64,000 nt of DNA from Devosia sp. YIM 151766 (GCF_030285925.1 NZ_CP127251.1:2703501-2767500); one strand, 5' to 3'. Positions 24,829 to 34,111 are shown, numbered from the stretch's first letter. The notes: generated by a model from the sequence alone, not told the origin. Program-made: numbers and translations.

Positions 24829-26806
24829 ATCGTTCGAGGGTGCGGACGAAATTCGCCGCTCCTGGCTCGCCGGCCTCGCACCCGACCCGGCGGTGACCGT
24901 CTCGCAATGGGCGGACCGCCACCGGATCCTGTCCTCGAGGGGTGCCTCGGAGGCGGGGCCGTATCGGACGGCGCGCACGCCGTTCATGCGCAAGATCATG
25001 GACGTGCTTTCGCCGAGCGATCCCGCCCGGCGCGTGGTGTTCATGAAGGCCGCGCAGGTCGGGGCGACCGAAGGCGGCAATAATTGGGTCGGCTACTGCA
25101 TGCACCGGGCACCCGGTCCGTTCCTTGCGGTGCAGCCGACCGTCGATCTGGCAAAGCGCCTGTCGCAGCAGCGTATCGATCCTCTGATCGAGGATAGTCC
25201 GGCGCTGCGCGATCTGGTGACGCCGTCGCGTTCGAGGGACTCGGGCAACACGATTTTGGGAAAGCGCTTTCCCGGCGGTCAGTTGATCCTGACCGGTGCA
25301 AACAGCGCGGTGGGCCTGCGCTCGATGCCGGCGCGATGGGTGTTCCTCGACGAGGTCGATGCCTATCCCGGCGACGTCGACGGCGAAGGCGATCCCATCG
25401 CGCTCGCGGAAGCCCGGACCATTTCGTTCGGGCACCGGGCGAAAATCTTTCTGGCGTCGACCCCGACTATCAAGGGGTGGTCGCGCATTGAGCGGGAATG
25501 GGAGTTGAGCGACCAGCAGCGCTATCATGTGCCGTGCCCGGATTGCGGCGCGCTGCAATGGCTCAAATTCGAGCGGCTGCGCTGGGAAGCGGGCCAGCCC
25601 GAGACGGTCCGATATGTCTGCGAGCATTGCGAGGCCCCCATCGCCGAGCGGCACAAGACGTGGATGATGGACGAGGACAACGGGGCCGAGTGGGCCGCGA
25701 CGGCCCCGCCCGATATGATCGAGAAGGCAGCGGCCGCCGGCATCGTCGGTTTTCATATCTCGGGGCTGTATTCCCCCCTCGGGTGGCTGTCCTGGGAGGA
25801 TATCGCCCGGGATTGGGAGGCGGCGCAGGGCAATGATGCGTCTCTAAAGACGCTGAAAAATACCGTGCTGGGCGAGACCTGGCAGGAAAAGGGCGAGGCT
25901 CCGGACTGGCAGCGGCTCTATGAGCGCCGCGAACGGTGGAACCTCGGGCAGGTGCCGGATGGCGGGTTGGTGCTTACCGCCGGCGCAGACATTCAGCGCG
26001 ACCGCATCGAGGTCGACGTCTGGGCCTGGGGCCGGGGGATCGAGAGCTGGCTGGTCGACCACATCGTTATCGATGGCGACGTGGCGGGCACCGAGGTGTG
26101 GGACAAGCTGGCCGATCTGCTCGGGCAGACATGGCCGCATGCATCGGGCGCGGAGATGAGCCTTGCGCGGCTCGCGGTGGACACCGGCGACGGCATGCAC
26201 ACCGACGCGATCTATGCCTGGGTACGCAAGATGGGCCGTGGGCAGGTGATCGCGGTCAAGGGTCGGGCCGGGTTCGATCGGTCGATGCCGGTCGACGGGC
26301 CGACCTATGTGGACGTCACCGAGGGCGGCCGCAAGTTCAAGCGCGGCGCGCAGCTCTGGAATGTCGCGGGCGCGGTGTTCAAGTCGGAGTTCTATCGGTT
26401 CCTGCGGCTCTCGCCGCCGACCGACGAGGATCTGGCGGACGGTTCGGGCTTCCCGGCCGGCTACGTCCATATCCCGCGCGGTGGTGTCACGGCGGAATGG
26501 ATGAAACAGGCCACCGCCGAGCAACTGATGAGCATCAAGACGCGGCAGGGCTATCAAAAGCTCGAGTGGCAAAAGACCCGGGACCGCAACGAGGCGCTGG
26601 ACTGCCGGGTCTATGCCCGCGCGGCCGCCTGGCTGATGGGCATCGATCGCTGGGACGAGAAGCGCTGGGCCGAGCTCGAAGCGCAGCACAACACCGGTCA
26701 GGATGACGCACCGCCTGCGGGCGTGCCGAACCGGCCACAACAGCAACAGGCGCCGCGCCGTCCTTCCAACTGGATGGGCGGGCGGCCTCGCGGGAATTGG
26801 TTCTGA
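24815..26806 (+). CDS. Phage terminase large subunit, GpA family
   Basis: 663 residues, the length of lambda gpA relatives. The ATPase half has VVFMKAAQVGATEGGNNWVGY (Walker A-like, near residue 72) and WVFLDEVDAYPGDVDGEGD (Walker B). A zinc-finger-like CPDCGALQWLKF...CEHCEAP lies near residue 240. The C-terminal half contains the nuclease (ADIQRDRIEVDVWAWGRG...RLAVDTGDG). It cuts and packages DNA. TTG 24815 overlaps the small subunit; GpA terminases generate cohesive ends, which fits the cos candidate. Confidence 0.93.
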   Translation: MISAESFEGADEIRRSWLAGLAPDPAVTVSQWADRHRILSSRGASEAGPYRTARTPFMRKIMDVLSPSDPARRVVFMKAAQVGATEGGNNWVGYCMHRAPGPFLAVQPTVDLAKRLSQQRIDPLIEDSPALRDLVTPSRSRDSGNTILGKRFPGGQLILTGANSAVGLRSMPARWVFLDEVDAYPGDVDGEGDPIALAEARTISFGHRAKIFLASTPTIKGWSRIEREWELSDQQRYHVPCPDCGALQWLKFERLRWEAGQPETVRYVCEHCEAPIAERHKTWMMDEDNGAEWAATAPPDMIEKAAAAGIVGFHISGLYSPLGWLSWEDIARDWEAAQGNDASLKTLKNTVLGETWQEKGEAPDWQRLYERRERWNLGQVPDGGLVLTAGADIQRDRIEVDVWAWGRGIESWLVDHIVIDGDVAGTEVWDKLADLLGQTWPHASGAEMSLARLAVDTGDGMHTDAIYAWVRKMGRGQVIAVKGRAGFDRSMPVDGPTYVDVTEGGRKFKRGAQLWNVAGAVFKSEFYRFLRLSPPTDEDLADGSGFPAGYVHIPRGGVTAEWMKQATAEQLMSIKTRQGYQKLEWQKTRDRNEALDCRVYARAAAWLMGIDRWDEKRWAELEAQHNTGQDDAPPAGVPNRPQQQQAPRRPSNWMGGRPRGNWF

Positions 26807-27012
26807 TGGCGGGCTTTACGCAGGCGCAACTGGTGGCGATCAAGGAGGCTTATGCCTCCGGCATCACGCGGGTTTCCTATGATGGGAAAACCACCGAGTA
26901 CCGTTCGCTGGCCGAGATGAAACAGATCATCGCCACCATCGAGGCGTCCCTTGCGGCGGATGCGGGCACGCCCCTCCCCGTCGCAGGCTACGCGAGCTTC
27001 CGGAGGGGCTGA
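26806..27012 (+). CDS. gpW-like head-tail joining protein
   Basis: 68 residues, MAGFTQAQLVAIKEAYASGITRVSYDGKTTEYRSLAEMKQIIATIEASL, which matches the gpW fold pattern of lambda: a helix, a beta hairpin centred on V-x-Y-x-G-K-x-x-x-Y-R-S, and a second helix. It plugs the portal after packaging. Its ATG overlaps the terminase stop (TGATG). Confidence 0.85.
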   Translation: MAGFTQAQLVAIKEAYASGITRVSYDGKTTEYRSLAEMKQIIATIEASLAADAGTPLPVAGYASFRRG

Positions 27013-27017
27013 CCGAC

Positions 27018-28568
27018 ATGGCGAAAACTGCCCAGCCCCAGGGTGTCCGTTGGGGTCTGATGGATCGTGCGCTGGCGACGGTCGCGCCTCGCGCGGCCGC
27101 AAAACGTTATGCCGCCCGCGTCTCCATTGCCAACATGCGGCGCGGCTATGAAGGCGCACAAAAGGGGCGGCATACAGATGGCTGGCGGACGGCGAACACC
27201 GCGGCGGACACCGAGATTGGTGCCGCCGGCTCGCTTCTGCGAGACCGGATGCGGGACCTTGTGCGCAACAACGCGCTCGCCGCGCAGGCGGTGCAGGTGC
27301 TGGTCAACAACCTCGTCGGCTATGGCATCCGGCCTCGGGCGGCTTCGGGCAACAAGACGCTGAATAAGAAGGTCGACAAGCTGTTCGAGCAGTGGTCGAA
27401 GCGCGCCGATGCGCATGGCCACACCGATTTCTATGGCCTGCAGGTGCTGGCCGTCCGCGAAATGCTCGAGGGTGGCGACCTGTTCGCCCTCAAGCGGCCG
27501 CTTCGGCGCGATGAGGCTAAGGGCGGAGTGCCGATGCAGGTGGAATTGCGCGAGGCCGATCACCTCGACACGTCAAAGTTCCTCGAGGAGGTCGGTGGGC
27601 GGCGCATCAAGCAGGGGATCGAGTACGACCGCTCCGGGCGCCGGCAGGCGTACTGGATGTATCCCGATCATCCCGGTGACGTCTCCCTCGCCTTCTCGCG
27701 GCGGCTGGATTCGGTGCGGCTGCCATCCGATATGGTCGCGCATCTGTTCGAGCGGCAGCGGGTGCAGTCGCGCGGGGTGCCTTGGGGCACACCGGCGTTG
27801 ACTGCACTTCGCGATCTCGGGGACTGGCAGGTCGCCGAGATGGTCCGCAAGAAAACCGAGTCTTGCATGGTCGGCATCGTGTTCGGCGATGATCAGGAAC
27901 TGTCGGCCACGCCGACGATCAAGGATGATCAAGGCCGAACCATCGAGCAGTTCGAGCCTGGTCTGATCGCTTATGCGTCGGGCGGGAAGGACATCAAGTT
28001 CAACCAGCCGGCGGCTACGCCGGGCATCCGCGAGTGGAATCTGGTGCAGATGCACATCATCGCGGCCGGCTTCCGGGTGCCTTATGTGTTGATGACCGGC
28101 GATCTATCGCAGGCCAACTTTTCGAGCAGCCGCGTCGGGCTCAACGAGTTCCGCCGCATGATCGAGCAGGTGCAGTGGCAGATCGTCATCCCGATGCTCT
28201 GTGAGCGCATCTGGGATTGGTTCATCGACGCGGCCTATACCGCCGGCCTGATCTCGTCCGCGGACGTGCCTGCCGAATGGGCGCCGCCCCGGTTCGAAAG
28301 TGTCAACCCGCTGCAGGATGCGCAAACCGATCTGCTCGAGGTTCGGGCGGGCTTCGCCAGTACGCCGCAGATGATCGGCAAGCGCGGCTATGATCCGCTC
28401 GAGGTGCTCGGGGAACAGGCACAGTTCGTCGAGGAAGCGGACAGGCTGGGCCTCGTGTTCGACAGTGACCCTCGGAAGGTCACCAACGCGGGCCTCGCTC
28501 AGGCCAAGGATCCGCTCGATGTCGATGCGGACCCCGCCAATCCGCCGCCTGGTCACGAGAAAGCTTAG
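27018..28568 (+). CDS. Phage portal protein, lambda family
   Basis: 516 residues. Characteristic parts are LVRNNALAAQAVQVLVNNLVGYGIRPRA, the AVREMLEGGDLFALKRP region, HLFERQRVQSRGVPWGTPALTALRDLGDWQVAEMVRKKTESCMVGIVF, and FSSSRVGLNEFRRMIEQVQWQIVIPMLCERIWDWFID. It forms the dodecameric DNA gate of the head. It begins 5 bp after the gpW-like gene and ends 13 bp before the protease-capsid gene. Confidence 0.93.
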   Translation: MAKTAQPQGVRWGLMDRALATVAPRAAAKRYAARVSIANMRRGYEGAQKGRHTDGWRTANTAADTEIGAAGSLLRDRMRDLVRNNALAAQAVQVLVNNLVGYGIRPRAASGNKTLNKKVDKLFEQWSKRADAHGHTDFYGLQVLAVREMLEGGDLFALKRPLRRDEAKGGVPMQVELREADHLDTSKFLEEVGGRRIKQGIEYDRSGRRQAYWMYPDHPGDVSLAFSRRLDSVRLPSDMVAHLFERQRVQSRGVPWGTPALTALRDLGDWQVAEMVRKKTESCMVGIVFGDDQELSATPTIKDDQGRTIEQFEPGLIAYASGGKDIKFNQPAATPGIREWNLVQMHIIAAGFRVPYVLMTGDLSQANFSSSRVGLNEFRRMIEQVQWQIVIPMLCERIWDWFIDAAYTAGLISSADVPAEWAPPRFESVNPLQDAQTDLLEVRAGFASTPQMIGKRGYDPLEVLGEQAQFVEEADRLGLVFDSDPRKVTNAGLAQAKDPLDVDADPANPPPGHEKA

Positions 28569-28581
28569 GAAAGTCAGGACA

Positions 28582-30639
28582 ATGGAGAACGTCATCGACC
28601 TACCCCTTATCGGGCGGGCCGCCGAAGTCGTGCCAAGTTCGGTAAATGCCGAGGAGCGTACTGTCGAAATCGTCTGGACTACCGGCGCGACAGTGCAGCG
28701 GGTGCGCTGGGAAGGCTGGGATGATCGCATCGAATACGATGAGGAGCTGGTCGTTTCCGGCAATGCGGTTCGCCTCGATCGTCTCAATGCCGGTGCTCCG
28801 TTCCTTAATGCGCACAGTGCCTGGAGGGCGGAGTCGGTGCTCGGCTCGGTGGTGCCAGGTTCGGTCAGGATCGAAGGCGGACAAGGCTTCGCCATGATCC
28901 AGCTCACGGCGGCCGAGGACGCGCGTGGCATCGTCCAGCGCATCCTTGAGAAGAATTTGCGGTTCGTCTCGGTCGGCTATCGCGTCCACCAGTACGAAAT
29001 CACCCGCAAGGAAGGCGCGCGGGAGCACTGGCGCGCCGTCGATTGGGAACCGCTCGAAATATCGGCGGTGCCTATTCCCGCTGACCCGGGATCGCAGGTC
29101 CGCTCTGGCGCAAGCCGGACGGCAGCGCTCGCACCCTGTGTCCTGGTCCGCCAGGACGTTACCGCCGCCCCTGCGGCACAATCCGAAGGAGATAAAACCA
29201 TGTCTCGCAACAACCAGCAGGCGGCTGCCGATGAGACCGAGCGCCGAGAAACCGTGGAGACGATGGAAACTCGCGCCGCAGCCTCGGGTCCGGCCGCTTC
29301 CACCCCGATCGAAACGCCGGCGCTGGACGCCGAGGCGGTTCGCGCCGAGGAGCGGTCGCGTGTGACCACGATAACCAGCCTGTGCATTCGGCATGGCCTC
29401 GATGACGCGTTCCGCCATGATCTGATCACTCGTGGCGTGCCGCTCGAGGATGCCCGCGCGGCCATCCTCGACCAGATCGCGGATGCCGATCCGCTCAATG
29501 GCCGGGCCAGCGAGCCCGCCCCGGCATTGGCTCGCGATGAGCGGGAGGGTGTGCAATATCGGGAGGCTATGGCGAATGCGCTACTGCATCGCGCGAACGC
29601 TCCCGGCACCGATCTCTCCGATGGCGGCCGCGAGTTCCGCGGCATGTCGCTGATGGAGCTGGCGCGCCACGCGCTCGAACGGTCGGGCGTCAATACGCGC
29701 GGCATGGGCCGGATGGAGATGGCGGCCGCCGCGCTTGGCCAGCGTGCGGCGGGCTATCACACTACCGGCGATTTCCCGGCAGTGCTCGCCAATATCGGCA
29801 ACCTCACCCTGCGGGAAGCCTACCGCGCCACGCCACGCACCTTCGCGGCCTGGGCACGCCGGGCCACCCTGTCGGACTTCCGGCCCACCACTCGCGTGCA
29901 GGTGTCGAACGCGCCGCAGCTTGAAAAGGTGCCCGAGGGCGCTGAATTCAAGTACGGCACCTTCGGCGAGGCGTCGACGCAGTATGCGCTGGCGACCTAT
30001 GGGAAGATCATCGCGTTCAGCCGTCAGATGCTAATCAACGACGACCTGGGTGCCTTCACCCGCGTTGCCAACAGCTTCGGGGCTCGCGCCGCACAACTCG
30101 AGGGCGACCTGGTGTATGCCATCCTCCTGCAGAACCCGGCGATGGCGGATGGTACTGCCCTGTTCCATGCGAACCACGGCAACCTCGGCACCGCTGCGGT
30201 GATCGGCGAGCATGCGCTGATCGAGGCTTACGAGGCGTTCGCGGCGCAGACGGATATCGATGGCACCGCCATCGATGTCAGCCCCGAGTTCATCCTCGTC
30301 CCTCCCGGCCAGCGCGCGGTCGAGGCCCGCAAGCTCCTGACGTCGACGACTCCGGCAAACACCGAGGACGTCAACACCTTCGCCAATCGGCTGACCGTAG
30401 TCGAGGAGCGGCGTTTGATGCCGACCGGAAGCGCTAAGGCGCCGTGGTTTCTCGCCGCCAGCACTGGCCTGATCGACACCGTCGAATACGCATACCTCGA
30501 CGGGCAGGACGGGGTGTTCACCGAGACCCGGAACGGGTTCGAAGTGGATGGCGTCGAGATCAAGGCGCGCCTCGACTTCGCTGCTGCCGCCATCGACTGG
30601 CGCGGCCTCTACAAGAACGCCGGCGCGGATCCTGTGTAA
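28582..30639 (+). CDS. Prohead protease-major capsid protein fusion
   Basis: 685 residues. Residues 1-190 form an HK97-type prohead protease (APFLNAHSAWRAESVLGSVV with the catalytic His; GIVQRILEKNLRFVSVGYRVH with the Ser). Residues 200-370 are an Ala/Glu-rich scaffold-like linker, and 380-685 the HK97-fold capsid protein (TGDFPAVLANIGNLTLREAY...FHANHGNLG). ATG 28582 is chosen; the frame is open from 28390 within the portal gene. An internal in-frame ATG at 29200 has a good AAGGAG 8 bases upstream, so free capsid precursor of 479 residues is probably also made. Confidence 0.9.
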   Translation: MENVIDLPLIGRAAEVVPSSVNAEERTVEIVWTTGATVQRVRWEGWDDRIEYDEELVVSGNAVRLDRLNAGAPFLNAHSAWRAESVLGSVVPGSVRIEGGQGFAMIQLTAAEDARGIVQRILEKNLRFVSVGYRVHQYEITRKEGAREHWRAVDWEPLEISAVPIPADPGSQVRSGASRTAALAPCVLVRQDVTAAPAAQSEGDKTMSRNNQQAAADETERRETVETMETRAAASGPAASTPIETPALDAEAVRAEERSRVTTITSLCIRHGLDDAFRHDLITRGVPLEDARAAILDQIADADPLNGRASEPAPALARDEREGVQYREAMANALLHRANAPGTDLSDGGREFRGMSLMELARHALERSGVNTRGMGRMEMAAAALGQRAAGYHTTGDFPAVLANIGNLTLREAYRATPRTFAAWARRATLSDFRPTTRVQVSNAPQLEKVPEGAEFKYGTFGEASTQYALATYGKIIAFSRQMLINDDLGAFTRVANSFGARAAQLEGDLVYAILLQNPAMADGTALFHANHGNLGTAAVIGEHALIEAYEAFAAQTDIDGTAIDVSPEFILVPPGQRAVEARKLLTSTTPANTEDVNTFANRLTVVEERRLMPTGSAKAPWFLAASTGLIDTVEYAYLDGQDGVFTETRNGFEVDGVEIKARLDFAAAAIDWRGLYKNAGADPV

Positions 30640-30713
30640 GCGCCGGGTGAGCTACGTGGGCGGGGTTTCGAACCTGCCTGTTCCCTTCTCTCTACTCTCG
30701 AGGAGCACCTCAA

Positions 30714-31079
30714 ATGAAGAACTTTCTTGCACATGGCGACGTGATCGAGATCACGGCCACCGCCGATATTAAGTCCAGCGAGGGTGTCGTGGTCGGCACC
30801 ATCTTCGGCGTTGCCATGAACGACATCGCCAATGGCGAAAAGGGTCCGATCAAGCTGTCCGGTGTCTACGATCTGCCGAAGGCAGGTTCTCAAGCATGGA
30901 CCGAAGGCGCCGCCGTCCATTGGGATGCGGGCAACAAGCGCTGCACCACCGCGGCGACGGGAAACCGTCTGATCGGCTGCGCGATCGAAGCGGTCGGCGG
31001 TGGCGCAGGCCTGACGGCAGGCAAGGTGCGGCTCAATGGCATCGCCGGCGTCGGCAATGTCGTGGCGGTCGGCAGCTAA
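30714..31079 (+). CDS. DUF2190-type capsid decoration protein
   Basis: 121 residues, MKNFLAHGDVIEITATADIKSSEGVVVGTIFGVAM...GVYDLPKAGSQAWTEGAAVHWD. This glycine-rich beta pattern is that of DUF2190 proteins, small phage head proteins that decorate or cement the capsid. A GAGGAGC ribosome-binding site precedes the ATG. It lies directly after the capsid gene, as expected. Confidence 0.88.
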   Translation: MKNFLAHGDVIEITATADIKSSEGVVVGTIFGVAMNDIANGEKGPIKLSGVYDLPKAGSQAWTEGAAVHWDAGNKRCTTAATGNRLIGCAIEAVGGGAGLTAGKVRLNGIAGVGNVVAVGS

Positions 31080-31091
31080 AGGGCCGGTCCC

Positions 31092-31406
31092 ATGAGCGCG
31101 TTCGCCGCCGGCATCAATGCCATCTTCGCCGATCCCAACATGGCAATGGCAGCATTGTATCGTGCTGGCGGCGCTGGCGCTGGCGTTCCGGTGCGCGTGA
31201 TCTTCCGCGCGCCGGACCGCATCGCCAATTGGGGCGATGGCCGGTTCGTCACGGACACGATCTTTGTCGATGTGCGTGTCTCTGACGTGCCGGCTCTCAA
31301 AACGGGGGACACTTTCGAGATTACCGGTGATCTGCTCGAGGTCCGCTCCGATCCGGTGCGGGATCGCGAGCGGCTCTGCTGGGCGGCTGAGGTGCGCGAG
31401 CTATGA
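31092..31406 (+). CDS. FII-like head-tail joining protein
   Basis: 104 residues. VPVRVIFRAPDRIANWGDGRFVTDTIFVDVRVSDVPALKTGDTFEITGDLLEVRSDPVRDRERLCWAAEVREL has the beta-barrel pattern of lambda gpFII relatives, which cap the neck and join the tail. The stop overlaps the next ATG by 4 bp. Confidence 0.78.
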   Translation: MSAFAAGINAIFADPNMAMAALYRAGGAGAGVPVRVIFRAPDRIANWGDGRFVTDTIFVDVRVSDVPALKTGDTFEITGDLLEVRSDPVRDRERLCWAAEVREL

Positions 31407-32041
31407 TCCGCGCGGTGACGGTCGGCGATATCGCTAAGATCATGCGCGAGGAGTTCGCCGCCGGCGAGAAGGCCGTCAAATCCGCCATGTCGGCGGCGGG
31501 CAAGGGCATTCAGGACGGCTGGCGCTCGCAGATCATGACGGCAGGCCTCGGGCTGCGCTTGCCGCGCACTATCCGGACGCGGTCCTATCCCATCGGTCAG
31601 AATTCGATGAATTCCGCCGCGCTCGTCTGGGCCAATGCGCCGGAGATCATCAGTGCGTTCGACCGGGGTGTAACGATCCGGTCAAATGACGGCTTCTGGC
31701 TTGCAATCCCGACGCCGGAGGCAGGCAACAAGGGTGTTGGCCGGGCGCGCATCACGCCTGGCGGCTACGAGCAGCGGACCGGTTTGCGTCTTCGCTTCGT
31801 CTATCGGGAGAACGGCCCGAGCCTGCTGGTGGCGGATGGAGCGCGCCTCGATTCGCGGGGGCGAGCTGTCATGAGCCGGGCCAAGGTTCGAGCGGATGGC
31901 ACCCAGCGCGGAGCGGTGACGGCGGTAATCTTCTGGCTGGTGCCGCAGGTCACGCTCCCGAAAAAGCTCGACCTGACCCGCGATATCGACACATGGGCGA
32001 CCAGAATCCCGGACCTGATCGTCAAAAACTGGCCGGAGTAG
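31403..32041 (+). CDS. DUF6441-like tail completion protein
   Basis: 212 residues, MIRAVTVGDIAKIMREEFAAGEKAVKSAMSAAGKGIQDGWRSQIMTAGLGLRLPRTIRTR, followed by a beta-rich half. This pattern is known to me as DUF6441, found in phage neck-tail modules in the position of minor tail protein Z/HK97 gp10. It is coupled to the joining protein upstream and lies 4 bp before the tail terminator candidate. Confidence 0.75.
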   Translation: MIRAVTVGDIAKIMREEFAAGEKAVKSAMSAAGKGIQDGWRSQIMTAGLGLRLPRTIRTRSYPIGQNSMNSAALVWANAPEIISAFDRGVTIRSNDGFWLAIPTPEAGNKGVGRARITPGGYEQRTGLRLRFVYRENGPSLLVADGARLDSRGRAVMSRAKVRADGTQRGAVTAVIFWLVPQVTLPKKLDLTRDIDTWATRIPDLIVKNWPE

Positions 32042-32045
32042 AGCG

Positions 32046-32483
32046 ATGGCAGATTCGTACATGGAGCAGCGGCTTAAGGCTCTGTATTCCGCCATCAATA
32101 CTGCAAAGCCGGCCGGAGCAACTGTTCTGCGCAATGCGATCCTTCCGGCCCGGATCCCAGCCGGTGGCCTGATCATCGTCCGCGATGGAACGCCTGGCGA
32201 GCCCGAGGTGCTGATGTCGCCGCCGCTCTATTATTACGAGCACGAGGCGGAGGTGGAGATCATCGTCGACCGTCCCGGCAAGGTGCGGGAGGCCGTTTTT
32301 GACACGCTCAAACAGGCGGTGGGTGGCGCCATCGCCGCAGATCGCACACTCGGCGGATTGTGTGACTATGTCCTCGGACAATCGCCCGCGCCTGTCTTGC
32401 TGCCGATCGATGGCGGCGAAGGATTAAAGGCCGCCACCATTCCGGTGGTGCTTATGTACGGGTCGCCGGACCCGCTGCTCTAA
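32046..32483 (+). CDS. Probable tail terminator protein
   Basis: 145 residues, MADSYMEQRLKALYSAINTAKPAGATVLRNAILPARIPAGGLIIVRDGTPGEPEVLMSPPLYYYEHEAEVEIIVD. The fold pattern (helix, then a long beta sheet with EHEAEVEIIV) and its location just before the tail tube gene fit the gpU-like tail terminator of siphoviruses, which ends tail growth and docks the head. Confidence 0.7.
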   Translation: MADSYMEQRLKALYSAINTAKPAGATVLRNAILPARIPAGGLIIVRDGTPGEPEVLMSPPLYYYEHEAEVEIIVDRPGKVREAVFDTLKQAVGGAIAADRTLGGLCDYVLGQSPAPVLLPIDGGEGLKAATIPVVLMYGSPDPLL

Positions 32484-32496
32484 AGGAGATTTTGGA

Positions 32497-33435
32497 ATGG
32501 CACGCGCCCAGGGCGCGCGGTCGCAGCTGGCGGCCGCGTTCGAGACTGTTTACGGCACGCCGCCGTCGAGCGGGTACACCAAGCTGCCTTTTGCGTCGAC
32601 CACGCTCGGATCGGCCCAGCCGCTGATCGCGAGCGAGTTGCTCGGCTATGGCCGCGATCCGCTGGCACCGATCAAGGATGCGGTGACCGCCGATGGCGAT
32701 ATCGTCGTTCCCATCGACGCGGAAGCGTGGGGATTCTGGCTCAAAGGTGCGTTCGGCGAGCCGGTCACCACTGAGGACGATGGCATCTTCACCCATATAT
32801 TCGAGTCGGGAGCATGGGTACTGCCGTCGCTATCCATCGAGAAGGGTCTCCCGGACGTGCCGCGCTTCGAGATGTTCGCCGGCTGCATGATCAATTCGCT
32901 GTCTTGGCAGATGCAGCGCTCGGGCCTTCTCACGTCGACGGTCAACATTATCGCGCAGGGCGAAGACGCTGCCATGACGTCGCAGGCAGGGACACCGGCA
33001 AATATAGCCTTATCCCGCTTCGGGCACTTCAACGGCTCGATCTCCCGCGAAGGGATATCGCTCGGCAATGTCGTTTCGACCAACATCACCTATTCAAACA
33101 ATCTCGACCGCATCGAAACGATCCGGGCCGATGGCAAGATCGACGGCGCGGACCCTTCGCTGGCCGCGCTGACCGGCAGCACCATCATGCGGTTCGCCGA
33201 CACCACGCTGCTCGAGCAGGCGCTCAATGGCCAACCATGCGAGCTGAAGTTCGCTTATGCGTTCGGCGAGATCGCCTTCGAGCTGGTGACGCACGCAATC
33301 TACCTGCCGCGGCCCCGGGTCGAAATTCCTGGGCCGCAGGGCGTCCAGGTTACCTTCGAATGGCAGGCCGCGCAGGATCCCGCCTCGGGCATCATGTGTA
33401 CCGCTAGGCTCGTCAACAAAGTCGAGGAATACTGA
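32497..33435 (+). CDS. Phage tail tube protein
   Basis: 312 residues starting MARAQGARSQLAAAFETVYGTPPSSGYTKLPFASTTLGSAQPLIASELLGYGRDP, the signature opening of siphovirus tail tube proteins in this phage group; the C-terminal part (GPQGVQVTFEWQAAQDPASGIMCTARLVN) is a beta sandwich. It is preceded by AAAGGAGA. Multiple copies form the tube around the tape measure. Confidence 0.87.
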   Translation: MARAQGARSQLAAAFETVYGTPPSSGYTKLPFASTTLGSAQPLIASELLGYGRDPLAPIKDAVTADGDIVVPIDAEAWGFWLKGAFGEPVTTEDDGIFTHIFESGAWVLPSLSIEKGLPDVPRFEMFAGCMINSLSWQMQRSGLLTSTVNIIAQGEDAAMTSQAGTPANIALSRFGHFNGSISREGISLGNVVSTNITYSNNLDRIETIRADGKIDGADPSLAALTGSTIMRFADTTLLEQALNGQPCELKFAYAFGEIAFELVTHAIYLPRPRVEIPGPQGVQVTFEWQAAQDPASGIMCTARLVNKVEEY

Positions 33436-33890
33436 TGCTGCGGCTCGATCTCAAACGTCAGGCTATCTGGGTCGACCTGGGACATGGTGTCCGGCTCGAG
33501 TGCGATCCACTGACAACGGCGGTGATGGCTGCTGCCCGCAAGGATCCCTCGGTCCGAGAACTGCCCGAGGACACTTCCCAAGACGATATGGCTATCGTCA
33601 TGGCTAAGGCCGTTGCGCGCCGTGTTGTTCGCGCTTGGTCCGGCGTCGGTGATGTGGATGGGGTCGCGCTCAAAGTATCCCCGGAAGGGATCAATGCGCT
33701 GCTCGATATCTGGGTCCTTTTCGACGCCTTCCAGACCAAATATCTGGCGTCGGGTTTTCTGCTGGATCAGGAAAAAAACGGCTCCGCGCCCTCGCCGATT
33801 GGCATTTCGGCGGGGGCGATAGCTACTGCGCGGCCTGCAAAGGGCTCTGCGAAGAGTGCCCGGCCAAAATCAACGCGCCGCAAACCCTAG
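33435..33890 (+). CDS. Tail assembly chaperone (gpG-like)
   Basis: 151 residues in the unshifted frame: MLRLDLKRQAIWVDLGHGVRLECDPLTTAVMAAARKDPSVRELPED, then helices and a basic, Ala/Ser-rich tail (GSAKSARPKSTRRKP). It starts one base before the tail-tube stop ends (TGATG). The gene contains the slippery heptamer AAAAAAC at 33773-33779, and the -1 frame continues open to 34111, so this is the short form of a gpG/gpGT-type chaperone pair for the tape measure protein. Confidence 0.85.
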   Translation: MLRLDLKRQAIWVDLGHGVRLECDPLTTAVMAAARKDPSVRELPEDTSQDDMAIVMAKAVARRVVRAWSGVGDVDGVALKVSPEGINALLDIWVLFDAFQTKYLASGFLLDQEKNGSAPSPIGISAGAIATARPAKGSAKSARPKSTRRKP

Positions 33891-34111
33891 AGGGCGAGCA
33901 GGTCTGGGATTTGGCCATGCGGCTCGGAGGCCAGCTCCGCGTCGCGCCAGGAGCCATCATCGGATGGGACATGAACGCAGCGCTCGCTCTTGCGTGGGCG
34001 CTGGGAATCGACGTGCGCGCGGTGGCCGAGTTGCTGCCGGAGATTGAGGCTGAAATGGCATCGAAACTGAATGAGCAAATCGACCGGGGGAGTAGCGACC
34101 ATGGCGCGTAA
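33435..34111 (+). CDS. Tail assembly chaperone, frameshifted long form (gpGT-like)
   Basis: Predicted 225-residue product made by -1 slippage at 33773-33779. Residues 1-115 come from the upstream frame; the new C-terminal 110 residues include a zinc-ribbon-like set of cysteines at about 132, 135, 139 and 142 (CAACKGLCEECP) and a helical end (LEGEQVWDLAMRLGGQLRVAPGAI...ALALAWALGIDVRAVAELLPEIEAEM). In lambda the T extension binds tail tube and tape measure proteins. The stop overlaps the tape measure ATG at 34101. Confidence 0.8.
33773..33779 (+). promoter_or_regulatory. Programmed -1 frameshift slippery site
   Basis: A AAA AAC in the zero frame of the chaperone gene is a canonical X XXY YYZ heptamer. 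After slipping, both tRNAs re-pair on AAA AAA and translation continues as RLRALADWHFGGGDSYCAAC without a stop until 34111. A GC-rich stretch follows the site and may form the stimulatory structure. Confidence 0.85.
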
